Assembly: GCA_015259125.1 (NCBI GenBank)
Contig: JABZGR010000004.1
Coordinates: 1-64,000, forward strand
Source: Alloprevotella tannerae
GTDB taxonomy: Bacteria > Bacteroidota > Bacteroidia > Bacteroidales > Bacteroidaceae
Direction of reading: 5' to 3'
DNA length: 64,000 nucleotides
Of the stretch, positions 55,469 through 64,000 are shown piece by piece. The notes under the pieces were generated by a model, which saw only the letters and a program-made list of their open reading frames with translations, was not told where the DNA came from and ran no database searches. Each line of letters opens with the position of its first letter. Positions within the stretch are counted from its first letter, which is position 1. The position numbers were made by a program, and so were the translations under genes.

Positions 55469-56086
55469 TTATCCTGCTGTGCCCGTGCCTTGGAGTAGTT
55501 GTGCAAGGTTGACCATAAACATACGCACTGAGATGGCCAAAAGAATAATACCGAAGAATTTGCGCATGATATAGATCGTGCCTTTCCCCAAATAGGTATT
55601 GACCTTCTCTGTCATCTTCAAGACGAAGAATACCCAGAGCATATTGATCAGAATACCGATGATGATGTTTACCTGCGCATATTCTGCACGCAAAGACAAG
55701 AGCGTCGTAAACGCACCGGGACCTGCGATGAGCGGGAACACAATCGGAATGAGTGTAGCGTCCTTTACAGGGCCGTTGTTTTTAAACAATTCGATATCCA
55801 AAATCATCTCTATAGCCATGAAAAACAAGATCATAGCACCGGCAACGGCGAAACTGCGAATGTCAACACTGAAGAGCTTGAGCACAAGGTCGCCGGCGTA
55901 GAAAAATCCTATCAACAATGCCGTTGAAATCAAAGTAGCATAGACGGCATTGATGGGTCGGTCGAGCTTTTTCAAGTTGATGATGAGCGGCGTCGAGCCC
56001 AAGATGTCGATAATGGCAAACAGGATGATGAACGTACTGGCAATCTGCTGCCAACTTAAGCGTGAAAGGATGTAATCTAATGACAT
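55469..56086 (-). CDS. MarC-family integral membrane protein
   Basis: A 205-residue inner membrane protein with six hydrophobic helices. Family segments are DILGSTPLIINLKKL near the N-terminus and FPLIAGPGAFTTLLSL around residues 115-130. Despite the name, MarC is not a proven multidrug transporter and its function is unknown. It is monocistronic, with a TAACTTTG promoter element 29 bases upstream. Confidence 0.93.
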   Translation of the reverse strand: MSLDYILSRLSWQQIASTFIILFAIIDILGSTPLIINLKKLDRPINAVYATLISTALLIGFFYAGDLVLKLFSVDIRSFAVAGAMILFFMAIEMILDIELFKNNGPVKDATLIPIVFPLIAGPGAFTTLLSLRAEYAQVNIIIGILINMLWVFFVLKMTEKVNTYLGKGTIYIMRKFFGIILLAISVRMFMVNLAQLLQGTGTAG

Positions 56087-56114
56087 AAATTTTTCAACTG
56101 TTATTTTTGCGGTG

Positions 56115-56122
56115 CAAAGTTA
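56115..56122 (-). promoter_or_regulatory. -7 element of marC
   Basis: TAACTTTG on the minus strand matches TAnnTTTG. No TTG at the 20-base distance. The rest of the 56087-56311 gap shows nothing identifiable. Confidence 0.5.
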
Positions 56123-56312
56123 CGCGTTAGAAACGAGAAACACCTTTCCTCGCAGATATTTTTTTGCTTTTTGCTCCGCTTCTTCTTATAAAAGAGGCCT
56201 CAAATTCCGGCTTTTAGACCGCGACTTCCTTGTTTTACTTTAGGCAAAAAGCGATGGAAGCCCTTTATTGTTCAGCCCGGAAACGCTCCGTTTTCTGCTT
56301 TCAGCATCCGAA

Positions 56313-56345
56313 AATGCGCCCCCTCGTGAGCCAAGGAAGCGCATT
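56313..56345 (-). terminator. Hairpin terminator of ispG
   Basis: On the minus strand AATGCGC pairs with GCGCATT, with an inner CCTT/GAGG part, followed by TTC. It is 31 bases past the ispG stop. The short T run makes it moderate. Confidence 0.5.
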
Positions 56346-56376
56346 GTTATGGTTTGCTTGATGATAGACGGCGGCG

Positions 56377-58278
56377 TCAGTCGGTTTGCGTATCCGCATT
56401 GCGCGCTCGGTCCTTTTCGATCAAGTCCAACAGGCGCTTTACGGCATCGGCTTGCGGAATATTCTTCTCAACGCAGACCTTGCCGCGATAGAGACTTACC
56501 TTCTCGGGCCCTGCTCCAACGTAGCCGTAATCTGCATCGGCCATTTCGCCGGGTCCGTTGACAATACAGCCCATTATTCCGATTTTTAAGCTCTTTAGAT
56601 GCCCCGTTTCCGCTTTTATGCGAGCGATGGTTTGTTGCAGGTCGTACAAGGTGCGCCCACAGCCCGGGCAACTGATGTATTCCGTCTTCGTCGTGCGTTG
56701 GCGGGTGGCTTGTAATATGCCGAAAGCCGTGTCGTCCTGAAGATCGTGCGCCAAAGGACGGTGCCCCTCGGGCGTCGTATTGAAGAGCATCAAACCATCT
56801 GCCAAGCCATCAAAAAAGAGTGCGCCGGCATCAGCGGCATGGCTGATTTGGAAGTCCTCGCGCTGATTTTCGCCAAAAGCAGATTGGAGGAAGATGATCA
56901 CCGGCGTGGACAAGTTTTCAGACCATAGTTCGTGGACGAGCGCACGCTGTTCGCCAAGGCGGTTGGCGTGGTTGCTCTGCGCGATAATGACCATCTCCGG
57001 ATGGTGGCGCAAGCAGGCCTTGACTTCTTCTCCGAGGGCCGGATAGGTAAGGAAGAGAAACTTCATCTTAGCCCTACACATTCCGACGAAAGGCAGAGTT
57101 TCGGTCGTGAAGACCGGATAGGTATCAGGCTCACCGGCCCACAAGTCGGCATCTATAATGTACTTGACGCCCGCTTTTCGCTGCTCGGCAGCAGGCAGTT
57201 GGCGCCCCGCATACACATAATCGGGCAGCGTTGCACCAAAATGCGTATCGCCATCGAGACGCGTGGAGATGACAACGGGCGGATGCGTCCCACCGATATT
57301 GCCCACAGCGATCGTGGGGCGCCGATCAGGAAAAACGTAGTCGAAACCGGGAAAGGCGCGACCGGGAATAAACGGATGACCGGCACGCTCCACAACGTGG
57401 GCGGCCAACTTATAGGCCACAGGAATTTCTGCCTCGGGGGCCTCACTCAAAGATACGCGAATCGTATCGCCAAGGCCGTCGGCCAGGAGTGCACCTATGC
57501 CGGCAGCACTCTTGATGCGACCGTCCTCGCCCTCGCCGGCTTCCGTCACGCCCAAGTGTAAGGGGAAGTCCATTCCCTCGCGCTCCATCACAGCGCAAAG
57601 CAGGCGGACGCTACGCACCATCACAACCGTGTTGCTCGCTTTGATGGAGATGACGACGTCGCGGAAATTCTCGCGGACGCAAATGCGCAAAAATTCCATA
57701 CAACTTTCAACGATTCCGGCCGGCGTATCGCCATAGCGACTCATAATGCGATCGGATAGCGAGCCGTGATTAACACCTATGCGGAGGGCCGTATGGTGTT
57801 GGCGGCAAATGGCTAAGAGTTGCTTGAAGCGTGCTTCGAGGCGGTCTAATTCGGCAGCATATTCTTCGTCGGTATATTCGAGATGGCGGAACGTGCGTGC
57901 GGGGTCGACGTAGTTGCCGGGGTTGATGCGAACGCCTTCTACGATGGCAGCGGCGGCATCTGCTACGGCAGGATTAAAATGCACATCGGCCACGAGGGGA
58001 ACATCGACGCCATCGGCTTGCAGCCCGGCCTTGATATTGCGTAGGTTTTCGGCTTCGCGCAGGCCTTGTGTCGTCAGGCGCACATAATCGGCGCCGGCCG
58101 CCACAATCCTTTCTGTCTGCGCCACAGACTCGGCCGTATCGGTCGTCTTCGTGGTCGTCATACTCTGCAAGCGGATAGGATTGGATGGCCCGCCCATCGG
58201 ACGATTGCCAACTTTTACTTCGTGTGAAGCGCGGGGCGTATAATTGAAAAGTTCAGCCCCGCAATGATACTTTTGCAT
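56377..58278 (-). CDS. ispG: 4-hydroxy-3-methylbut-2-enyl diphosphate synthase, long form
   Basis: A 633-residue 4Fe-4S enzyme of the MEP isoprenoid route, converting methylerythritol cyclodiphosphate to HMBPP. The N-terminal TIM barrel has PIRLQSMTTTKTTDTAESVAQ and ALRIGVNHGSLSDRI. An extra middle domain, typical for Bacteroidota, Chlamydiae and plants, makes it far longer than the 370-residue E. coli enzyme. The C-terminal cluster domain has CPGCGRTLYDLQ and GCIVNGPGEMADADYGYVG, giving three cluster Cys and the fourth ligand Glu. It follows purE by 27 bases. Confidence 0.96.
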   Translation of the reverse strand: MQKYHCGAELFNYTPRASHEVKVGNRPMGGPSNPIRLQSMTTTKTTDTAESVAQTERIVAAGADYVRLTTQGLREAENLRNIKAGLQADGVDVPLVADVHFNPAVADAAAAIVEGVRINPGNYVDPARTFRHLEYTDEEYAAELDRLEARFKQLLAICRQHHTALRIGVNHGSLSDRIMSRYGDTPAGIVESCMEFLRICVRENFRDVVISIKASNTVVMVRSVRLLCAVMEREGMDFPLHLGVTEAGEGEDGRIKSAAGIGALLADGLGDTIRVSLSEAPEAEIPVAYKLAAHVVERAGHPFIPGRAFPGFDYVFPDRRPTIAVGNIGGTHPPVVISTRLDGDTHFGATLPDYVYAGRQLPAAEQRKAGVKYIIDADLWAGEPDTYPVFTTETLPFVGMCRAKMKFLFLTYPALGEEVKACLRHHPEMVIIAQSNHANRLGEQRALVHELWSENLSTPVIIFLQSAFGENQREDFQISHAADAGALFFDGLADGLMLFNTTPEGHRPLAHDLQDDTAFGILQATRQRTTKTEYISCPGCGRTLYDLQQTIARIKAETGHLKSLKIGIMGCIVNGPGEMADADYGYVGAGPEKVSLYRGKVCVEKNIPQADAVKRLLDLIEKDRARNADTQTD

Positions 58279-58305
58279 AGGTTGTTGTGTTGTGGCGTTG
58301 CGACC

Positions 58306-58812
58306 TTAGTTGGTCTTAAACTTATATTGCTCTGCGGCCAAGGCTTCGTTGGCTTTCACAATCTTATTTTTGAGTCCGCTTTTGTGGCGGCGGAGGCGCT
58401 CAGCCAAATCGGCGTCACTCAAAGCCAACATCTCCAAAGCGAGGATGGCGGCATTTTGCGCACCATTTACGCCTACTGTGGCTACGGGGATGCCCGGCGG
58501 CATTTGTACGATAGACAAGAGTGCGTCTAAACCGTCTAACATGCCTTTGATGGGGACGCCAATTACAGGCAAGGTGGTAGAAGCGGCGATAACGCCGGGC
58601 AAAGCGGCTGCCATTCCGGCACCTGCGATGATCACTTTCAGTCCGCGCGCTGCAGCGCCTTGCGCAAAGGCTTCAACTTCGCTCGGCGTGCGGTGAGCAG
58701 ATAAGGCGTTTATTTCAAATGGCACTTCCATTTCGTCGAGAAACTTGGCGGCCTTCTCCATAACGGGCAGGTCGGAGGTGCTGCCCATAATGATGCTGAT
58801 GAGTGGTTGCAT
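58306..58812 (-). CDS. purE: 5-(carboxyamino)imidazole ribonucleotide mutase
   Basis: A 168-residue class I PurE that moves the carboxylate of N5-CAIR to C4 in purine synthesis. The signatures [19 protein letters not shown] (with the catalytic His) and [15 protein letters not shown] are intact. The open frame reaches 58890, but the ATG at 58812 ([14 protein letters not shown]) fits the family. Pairing with ispG is common in Bacteroidales. Confidence 0.96.
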   Translation of the reverse strand: MQPLISIIMGSTSDLPVMEKAAKFLDEMEVPFEINALSAHRTPSEVEAFAQGAAARGLKVIIAGAGMAAALPGVIAASTTLPVIGVPIKGMLDGLDALLSIVQMPPGIPVATVGVNGAQNAAILALEMLALSDADLAERLRRHKSGLKNKIVKANEALAAEQYKFKTN

Positions 58813-58902
58813 TGTTCGTTGTATTATATTGTTTGTTGGTAACGTTGAACCTATATATAATAATGTGTGACCGCGCGGTGCGGCAATCAACTTGCGAAGT
58901 GC

Positions 58903-59520
58903 TTACATAAAACGCACGCAGAGGTAGCCGCAAAGTATACCGATCAAGACGCCCAGTCCGATGTCGCGAAGCGAATGTTGACGCAAGATGAGTCGGCTTG
59001 TGCAGACGAGGCCGCAAAGCAGGATGGAAAAGCACAGCCACCAAGTGGGGTCAAATGAAAATATTTCGGAGAAAGCCAGCAATGCGCCGATGACGCCACC
59101 GGAGGCAGCCGCGTGTGTGCTCACTTTTATCCAATTATTGAGGAATGCGCAGACAACCTGCAGCGCAAGCGCCCCGGCGATGATGCCAAGCGTGAAACGA
59201 GGCATATGCATGCGCTCCATTAAATAGAGCAGCAACGCATAATTCATCATACTCAAAAGATAGGGTACGTAGCGATTGGTGCGGCGTCCTAAGCCGTGGC
59301 GCGTCCAGCCATTGAGTTTGCGGTAAGTAAAGATGGACAAGCGCGGCAGAATGACGGTAAAGAGCCAAACCATAAGCAACAGCATCGCCTTATAAGAAGG
59401 CGGAAGCAAACTCATATAACTAAAAACGAACAAGGCTAAAAACGCTACGACCGGCATATAAAACGGCGAGAAAAGCAGCGAAATGGCTTGTGCTGATAAG
59501 ATGAGATACTTATTGGACAT
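58903..59520 (-). CDS. PAP2-family membrane phosphatase-like protein
   Basis: A 205-residue membrane protein with about six hydrophobic helices. The PAP2 C3 motif is clear as SRLILRQHSLRD (Ser-Arg-x5-His-x3-Asp). The middle motif is KVSTHAAASGG, containing the candidate catalytic His, but the N-terminal KxxxxxxRP motif is not evident (GRRTNRYVP is the nearest). It may act on lipid phosphates such as undecaprenyl pyrophosphate. It lies between rpoN and purE on the same strand. Confidence 0.82.
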   Translation of the reverse strand: MSNKYLILSAQAISLLFSPFYMPVVAFLALFVFSYMSLLPPSYKAMLLLMVWLFTVILPRLSIFTYRKLNGWTRHGLGRRTNRYVPYLLSMMNYALLLYLMERMHMPRFTLGIIAGALALQVVCAFLNNWIKVSTHAAASGGVIGALLAFSEIFSFDPTWWLCFSILLCGLVCTSRLILRQHSLRDIGLGVLIGILCGYLCVRFM

Positions 59521-59575
59521 CGCTTGTAAATGAATCTTTTTGAGATTTCTACGAGTTGTATGGTTTTGAGTTGTA

Positions 59576-61051
59576 TTATTGTTTGCGCAGTCCGGACTTC
59601 GGAATGCCCAATTGCTCTCGATATTTAGCCACCGTGCGGCGCGAGATGGGGAAACCTTTTTCTTTCATAACGATCGTCAGCGCTTCGTCGGACAAGGGAT
59701 GGCGCTTGTCTTCGGCAGCTATGGCCTCACGCAGTGCAGCTTTGGCTTGACGCGACGAGAGTTCTTCACCCTCGCCGGAAGTAAATTGAGAGGAGAAGAA
59801 GAACTTAAGCGGGTAAAGTCCGTGTTGCGTCTGCACATATTTGCTTCCCGTGACGCGTGAAACGGTAGAAATATCTACGCCGGCCTTCTCAGCGACATCG
59901 CGTAGCGTCATGGGGACGAGTAGCATTTCATCGTCGTCGTTCAGGAAGAAGTCGCGTTGCCGCTCGACGATGCCGCGCATCACGCCCATCAAAGTCTTGC
60001 GCCGCCGGTTGATGAGTTCGAGGAAGAGCTGTGCATCCCCCACTTTCTTGCGAGCATAAACGTATGCATCGCGCTGACTTTTATTCAAGTCTTTATGGCC
60101 GCCAAACTCGCGCACCGTATCTTTGAAAGCCTTACTCACGCGTAACTCGGGGACGTCTCCATTATTGAGTCGCACGCTGATACTTCCATCATCTTCAACG
60201 TGAACATAGAAGTCGGGTATTGCCGTTGGCGCCGTTCCGATCGTCGTTTCATTCAAAGCACTACCGGGTTTCGGATTTAAGCGACGTATCAGCTGCGCTA
60301 CTTGTTGCAGACTTTCGTCGTCTGTTTTTAATCGCGTCTTTATTGTGTTCCAATGGTGATACGTAAAATCCTTAAAGCAACGATCAACGATGGCTATGGC
60401 GAGCGCCTTAAAAGGACTCTTGAGCTCCGGACTTTCCAATTGCACGCGAAGGCATTCCTGCAAGTCGCGTGCTCCGATGCCGCGCGGTTCAAATCGCTGT
60501 AAGAGGTGCAACAATCGCTCCAACTCTTCCTCAGACACGTCCAAATTCTGATAAATCGCCAATTCATCGCCAATGGTGCGCAAATCTTTACGCAGATAGC
60601 CATCATTATCCAGACTGCCGATAAGATATTCCATAATCCGGCGTTGCTGTTCATCGAGATCGTGCTCACCGATCTGTCGATAAAGCTCATCATACGCATT
60701 ATTTGTCGCCGCCAGTTGCACCTCGCGCTCCTCGGCCTCGTTACGTTGTCGCAACAGATAATCCGGAATATCGTCTTCCGTCAAGTAATCGGCCGTCTCA
60801 TCATCGGCGTGTGGCTCATCTTCAGCGGTCTCCGACTCATTATCGTCCGCTTCCGTCGTTTCTGCCGCCATATCCTCCTCATTTTTATCAGGTCCGGCCT
60901 CCTCCAACGCGGCGTTATCTTCCAATTCGTTGCGCACACGTTGCTCCAGATCCATCACAGGCAGTTCGAGCAAGCGCGCCATAGCCACTTGCACAGCCGA
61001 GAGCTGTTGCGTTTGCTCTTCCTTTTGTGTTTGTATGAGTTTCTGAGGCAT
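59576..61051 (-). CDS. rpoN: RNA polymerase sigma-54 factor
   Basis: A 491-residue sigma-54. Region I is Gln-rich (QTQKEEQTQQLSAVQVAMARLLELP), and region II is strongly acidic (about 45-95). The core-binding domain includes QRRIMEYLIGSLDNDGYL and FEPRGIGARDLQECL. The helix-turn-helix has the LRDVAEKAGVDISTVSRV segment, and the RpoN box SRRTVAKYREQLGIP is near the C-terminus. It needs AAA+ activators, none of which is in this window. Its own promoter is of the main TTG-N20-TAnnTTTG type. Confidence 0.97.
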   Translation of the reverse strand: MPQKLIQTQKEEQTQQLSAVQVAMARLLELPVMDLEQRVRNELEDNAALEEAGPDKNEEDMAAETTEADDNESETAEDEPHADDETADYLTEDDIPDYLLRQRNEAEEREVQLAATNNAYDELYRQIGEHDLDEQQRRIMEYLIGSLDNDGYLRKDLRTIGDELAIYQNLDVSEEELERLLHLLQRFEPRGIGARDLQECLRVQLESPELKSPFKALAIAIVDRCFKDFTYHHWNTIKTRLKTDDESLQQVAQLIRRLNPKPGSALNETTIGTAPTAIPDFYVHVEDDGSISVRLNNGDVPELRVSKAFKDTVREFGGHKDLNKSQRDAYVYARKKVGDAQLFLELINRRRKTLMGVMRGIVERQRDFFLNDDDEMLLVPMTLRDVAEKAGVDISTVSRVTGSKYVQTQHGLYPLKFFFSSQFTSGEGEELSSRQAKAALREAIAAEDKRHPLSDEALTIVMKEKGFPISRRTVAKYREQLGIPKSGLRKQ

Positions 61052-61069
61052 ATAAGTCGTTTACGAGTG

Positions 61070-61100
61070 CAAATTTAGAAGAAACAAAGAGAAGCCCCAA
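61070..61100 (-). promoter_or_regulatory. Promoter of rpoN
   Basis: TTG (61100-61098), 20 bases, then TAAATTTG (61077-61070) on the minus strand: full match, with a predicted leader of about 13 bases. Confidence 0.75.
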
Positions 61101-61823
61101 GCTCCCTTGCGTTTATTTCCCCCACGCTTTTCTGTGAGCGATCTGCTTAGTGCTTTCCACGCCATAGTGCAGAAGCGTTTTTTCCATTTCAGAGGAGAAT
61201 AAGTGCGGTCTATTTTTATGGAATCACACAAATTGGTCATAATGCCGCTGAATAAAACGTCGGAGTCACCTTGAAACTTTATGGCCCTGCAACTAAAGTG
61301 CAAATCAGAATAAGAGAAAGGATATGATGTTCTTATTATGCTTGTAGTTTACGATTCAAATGTTGCAAAATAGTTGCATTCCCTTTCGGGTAGTAGCCGT
61401 TGGCTTCAGCCCTGAGTTGAGGTCGACCATTAAAAGAAGCTGCCGAGTCGCAGAGAGAAGAGCGAGATAAAGATAGAAAAAAGGCATTGATTATCAACAG
61501 TATAAGGCGTCTAAAAACTTTCCTATAAGAGAAGAAAAATTGTCTTATAGGACAATTTTTACGATCACCTAAGACAATTTTTCTGATCACCTAAGAGAAT
61601 TTCTTCGATCTCCTAAGCGAATTTTTGCAACATCGGTTGGTGTCTTGAAAGCGCTCTTTAGCAGATTGATCTGCCTATTGAGGGACGCCTTTGTCGGGCG
61701 AGGAGCGACAAAACATATACGAAACGGGGAAACGCCATCGATGCTCGTACTTATGTTGCCCGGCTACTTTTCAAACGGCAGCCGCTGAAGAACTTGCAAG
61801 AGCTGAAGCGGGCACACAGAAAA
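61101..61823. other. Gene-free gap holding repeat array C1
   Basis: About 720 bases between the rpoN promoter and the receptor terminator. It contains hairpin/array C1 and no supported gene. Confidence 0.6.
61535..61636. repeat. Array C1: four tandem 22-bp units (family C) with leading hairpin
   Basis: Units start at 61550, 61572, 61594 and 61616, with the plan RGMSAATTTYTNNGATCWCCTA; the fourth decays after TTTTTG. In front of unit 1, AAAAATTGTC (61535-61544) pairs with GACAATTTTT (61551-61560), and the wider arms CCTATAAGA (61522-61530) and TCTTATAGG (61543-61551) are also complementary. The unit sequence differs from families A and B, but the copy number and spacing are the same. Confidence 0.82.
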
Positions 61824-61858
61824 GACCCTCGTATAGGCAATGCGCTATACGAAGGGCC
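61824..61858 (-). terminator. Terminator of the C-terminal TonB receptor gene
   Basis: On the minus strand GGCCCTTCGTATAG pairs with CTATACGAGGGTC and is followed by TTTTC. It lies about 90 bases after the receptor stop. The plus side also ends in TTTTT, so it could act in both directions. Confidence 0.75.
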
Positions 61859-61946
61859 TTTTTGGTAGTGCCAAGGCTCAAAAGATGCTCAGTGGTCTTC
61901 GCCGCTCCTTAAAGCGACCGTTGACTTATCTAACGACGGATATGCT

Positions 61947-64000
61947 TCAAAATTTGAATGTGGCCGTGAGGGTAACCTTTCGGCCGTCGGCATGTGCATA
62001 TTCCGCGTTGCGAGCCATCAGCATGGAGGAAGGAGTATAATAAGTATGATTCAAGAGATTGGAGATCGCCAGACTGAAATCCCAGGCTTTTACCTTTGCC
62101 CCCAATATCAGGTTGAGAAGGTTGATGCGTTTGACGGGCCCTTCGCCTTCTTGATAAACGCCGGAGGCATTGGGCGAAAAGCGGTCGCGTTTACCCGTAT
62201 GGAGATACTGTAGTTGGACGTAAGTATCCTTGATGGGCGCATAGTTGACATACATCAATAGTTTTGAAGCCGGGATAGAAATGTTCGACATATAAGTATC
62301 CCAGTTGCCTGATGCAGATTTTATCTTTCCTTCCAGCCAAGAGAAGTTAGCTCCGGCCTTCAGCTTGTCGGTCAGCTTGGCATCTGCGCTCAACTCAACG
62401 CCGTAAACCTTCTGTGGCGTGCGGTTAACGACCCAAAAACCATTTTCTATTTTGAGATCACTACCCAGTTTTGAGTAAGTATAGAAGAAGGAGCCGTTGA
62501 GTTGCAACCAGTTGTCAATGTTAGCGTAAGCACCGATTTCGTAGTTGTTTGTTTTTACCGGCTCGGTAGATATCTTTGAGAGCACATCGGCCTTTGCTGC
62601 ACGGAGCGTACGCCCTAAGTCGAAGATAGAGAAGCCTTGCGAAAAGGCAACAAACGGCTGGAACACAGGATACTTATTGTAGGACAATCCCATGTTAAAA
62701 GAGAAGTTGTTGTAGTGGAGCGATCCGCCTTTTACGCGCACCTGCGGGTCGCTGAGCTTATTGCGTAGGACGTCATAGTCAGGTACGCTGACGTTGATAA
62801 AGTCGTAACGGCCGCCAATTTTAATGTTAACGTATTGCCACAACGTAGTCTTGGTTTGAATAAAAGGCGCGTGGTTGTTGCTGGTCAGCCAAGGCACCCA
62901 CAGACGCCCATCAACGAGGGGTTGGGCCGTCTTGTCAAGAAGATAGTCGTAACCATAAACAAGACGAGTAAAGACGTTGTCGGAGAATATGAGATGTGAA
63001 CTAAACTGTGCGCGTAAGCCGAACTTGCGATCTTTTATGGCCGACTGTCCGCTGGTTTCTTCCCAGCGAGGCTGGGCGGGGTTTGCTTTTCGGAAGTCGA
63101 AGATCGTATATAAACTTGAGCCAAATACGGCTGCTTCAAAATCTGTATGGCGAAACAGCTCTTTAGACGTAAACTTGAGGTAGGCGTTGTGGTTGTAGCG
63201 CGTGCCCTCATCTACAGCTTGCGGATCTTTATTGCCAATGACACCAATAGCCGGCTTTATAAGATATTTTCCGGCAGCGGGAATCAGCTTGGTATCTTGC
63301 ACGCTACGATAATAGTTGTACATCAATTCGAGTCGGTTCTTCGTCGACAAAGCATAGCCTAAATTAACGAGAACGTTGGTCGTGTAAGTATCGCCGAGTC
63401 CGTAGCGCGGAGAGATGTATTGCCCATCACCATCCACGCAGCTCCCTGTGCGTCCGAATGCGCCGTTGACGAGATAGTTGAGTTTGCCGACCTTTCCGTA
63501 AAGCTGTTGGTTGAGGCGATAGCCCTGCCCCTTGCTTCGTTGAAAGAAATTGTAAGTAGAACCGGCTACGGAAGTTTGGCCGGCAATCGTTCTGTTCGTA
63601 GCGTTCTTCTTCGTAACAATGTTGATCAAACCGCCAATAGCGCCGTTGCCGTAGAGCGCCGTCGAACCCTTCACAACTTCAATGTGGTCGATGGCTGCGA
63701 TGTCGATGGTGCGAATATCGCGGTCGGTCGAACGTAAAGGCGTCGATTGGGGTATCCCGTCAATCAAGACGAGCGCACTTCTTCCACGAAGCGACTGCGA
63801 ACGACTACTCGTCGTATTGCTCGACAACGCTAAGCCGGGCGTGAGCAAACCCAGCAGTTGGGTTAAATCGGGCGCGGTCTTGCTCATTTCGGCGATCTGA
63901 CGTTGGTCGATGATTGTCACTGTGGCCGCCGCATTCGATTTTACTTCGGGGATGCGCGTCGCACTCACGACGACTTCCTTAAGTTGCCGCGTGGAGTCCT
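61947..64000 (-). CDS. TonB-dependent receptor, N-terminus outside the window
   Basis: At least 683 residues; the frame is open through the window edge (upstream codons read DSTRQLKEVVV before VSATRIPEVKS), so the signal peptide and any N-terminal domain are missing. The plug domain has VTIIDQRQIAEM, SLRGRSALVLIDGIP and GSTALYGNGAIGGLINIVTKK. The barrel ends with VTLTATFKF and a terminal Phe. The plug resembles siderophore/haem-type receptors of the FhuA/CirA kind rather than SusC, but the substrate is not clear. The GTG at 63968 is not the true start. Confidence 0.9.
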   Translation of the reverse strand, partial: DSTRQLKEVVVSATRIPEVKSNAAATVTIIDQRQIAEMSKTAPDLTQLLGLLTPGLALSSNTTSSRSQSLRGRSALVLIDGIPQSTPLRSTDRDIRTIDIAAIDHIEVVKGSTALYGNGAIGGLINIVTKKNATNRTIAGQTSVAGSTYNFFQRSKGQGYRLNQQLYGKVGKLNYLVNGAFGRTGSCVDGDGQYISPRYGLGDTYTTNVLVNLGYALSTKNRLELMYNYYRSVQDTKLIPAAGKYLIKPAIGVIGNKDPQAVDEGTRYNHNAYLKFTSKELFRHTDFEAAVFGSSLYTIFDFRKANPAQPRWEETSGQSAIKDRKFGLRAQFSSHLIFSDNVFTRLVYGYDYLLDKTAQPLVDGRLWVPWLTSNNHAPFIQTKTTLWQYVNIKIGGRYDFINVSVPDYDVLRNKLSDPQVRVKGGSLHYNNFSFNMGLSYNKYPVFQPFVAFSQGFSIFDLGRTLRAAKADVLSKISTEPVKTNNYEIGAYANIDNWLQLNGSFFYTYSKLGSDLKIENGFWVVNRTPQKVYGVELSADAKLTDKLKAGANFSWLEGKIKSASGNWDTYMSNISIPASKLLMYVNYAPIKDTYVQLQYLHTGKRDRFSPNASGVYQEGEGPVKRINLLNLILGAKVKAWDFSLAISNLLNHTYYTPSSMLMARNAEYAHADGRKVTLTATFKF

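Overview
The window is a chromosomal segment of a Bacteroidota bacterium, most likely order Bacteroidales and perhaps Prevotella- or Porphyromonas-like. The main evidence is: recurring promoters of the form TTG-N19/20-TAnnTTTG instead of -35/-10 boxes; a secreted M6 protease ending in a type IX secretion (Por/T9SS) sorting domain; a long NusB (309 aa); the long, insertion-containing form of IspG (633 aa); fused formiminotransferase-cyclodeaminase inside a hut cluster; and a TPP-riboswitch-controlled Omr1 receptor plus PnuT thiamine transporter. The organism is inferred from these features only; no 16S gene is present.

Layout. 1-434: truncated IS5-like transposase. 732-13641 (- strand): the transcription/translation super-operon, read as tRNA-Tyr, tRNA-Gly, tRNA-Thr, tuf, tRNA-Trp, secE, nusG, rplK, rplA, rplJ, rplL, (attenuator), rpoB, rpoC. 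14019-16401 (-): a small lipoprotein and xerC-like recombinase plus hpf. 16614-19680 (-): TPP riboswitch, omr1 receptor, pnuT. 20320-23556 (-): recQ and dnaA. 23914-25731 (+): M6 protease. 25874-28099 (-): radical SAM protein and tilS. 28978-35740 (+): ftcD, hutU, hutH, hutI, a complete histidine-to-glutamate route. 36447-38348 (+): GH32 fructan hydrolase. 38677-41953 (-): S4 protein, pth, rplY and a secreted alpha/beta hydrolase. 43077-45952 (+): nusB, yajC, ybbR-like, coaE. 46337-48665 (+): DUF5606, a DUF6621-like protein and carboxynorspermidine dehydrogenase. 48931-49545 (-): secreted unknown. 50487-53586 (+): a degenerate class II ribonucleotide reductase homologue and a nitroreductase. 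53694-56086 (-): DAACS symporter and MarC. 56377-61051 (-): rpoN, PAP2, purE, ispG. 61947-64000 (-): TonB-dependent receptor cut by the window edge.

Two things stand out. First, the ORF at 50487-52814 is full length and uninterrupted and keeps the C-terminal half of class II ribonucleotide reductase almost intact. It has lost the catalytic Cys/Glu motif, the N-terminal redox Cys, the phosphate loop and the C-terminal redox tail, so it looks like a pseudo-enzyme. Second, eight of the largest gene-free gaps each contain one array of four tandem 21- or 22-bp units, belonging to three sequence families (A: 21 bp, three arrays; B: 22 bp, four arrays; C: 22 bp, one array). The fixed copy number, the length of two helical turns and the dyad symmetry suggest a dispersed binding-site or structural element rather than CRISPR or coding repeats.
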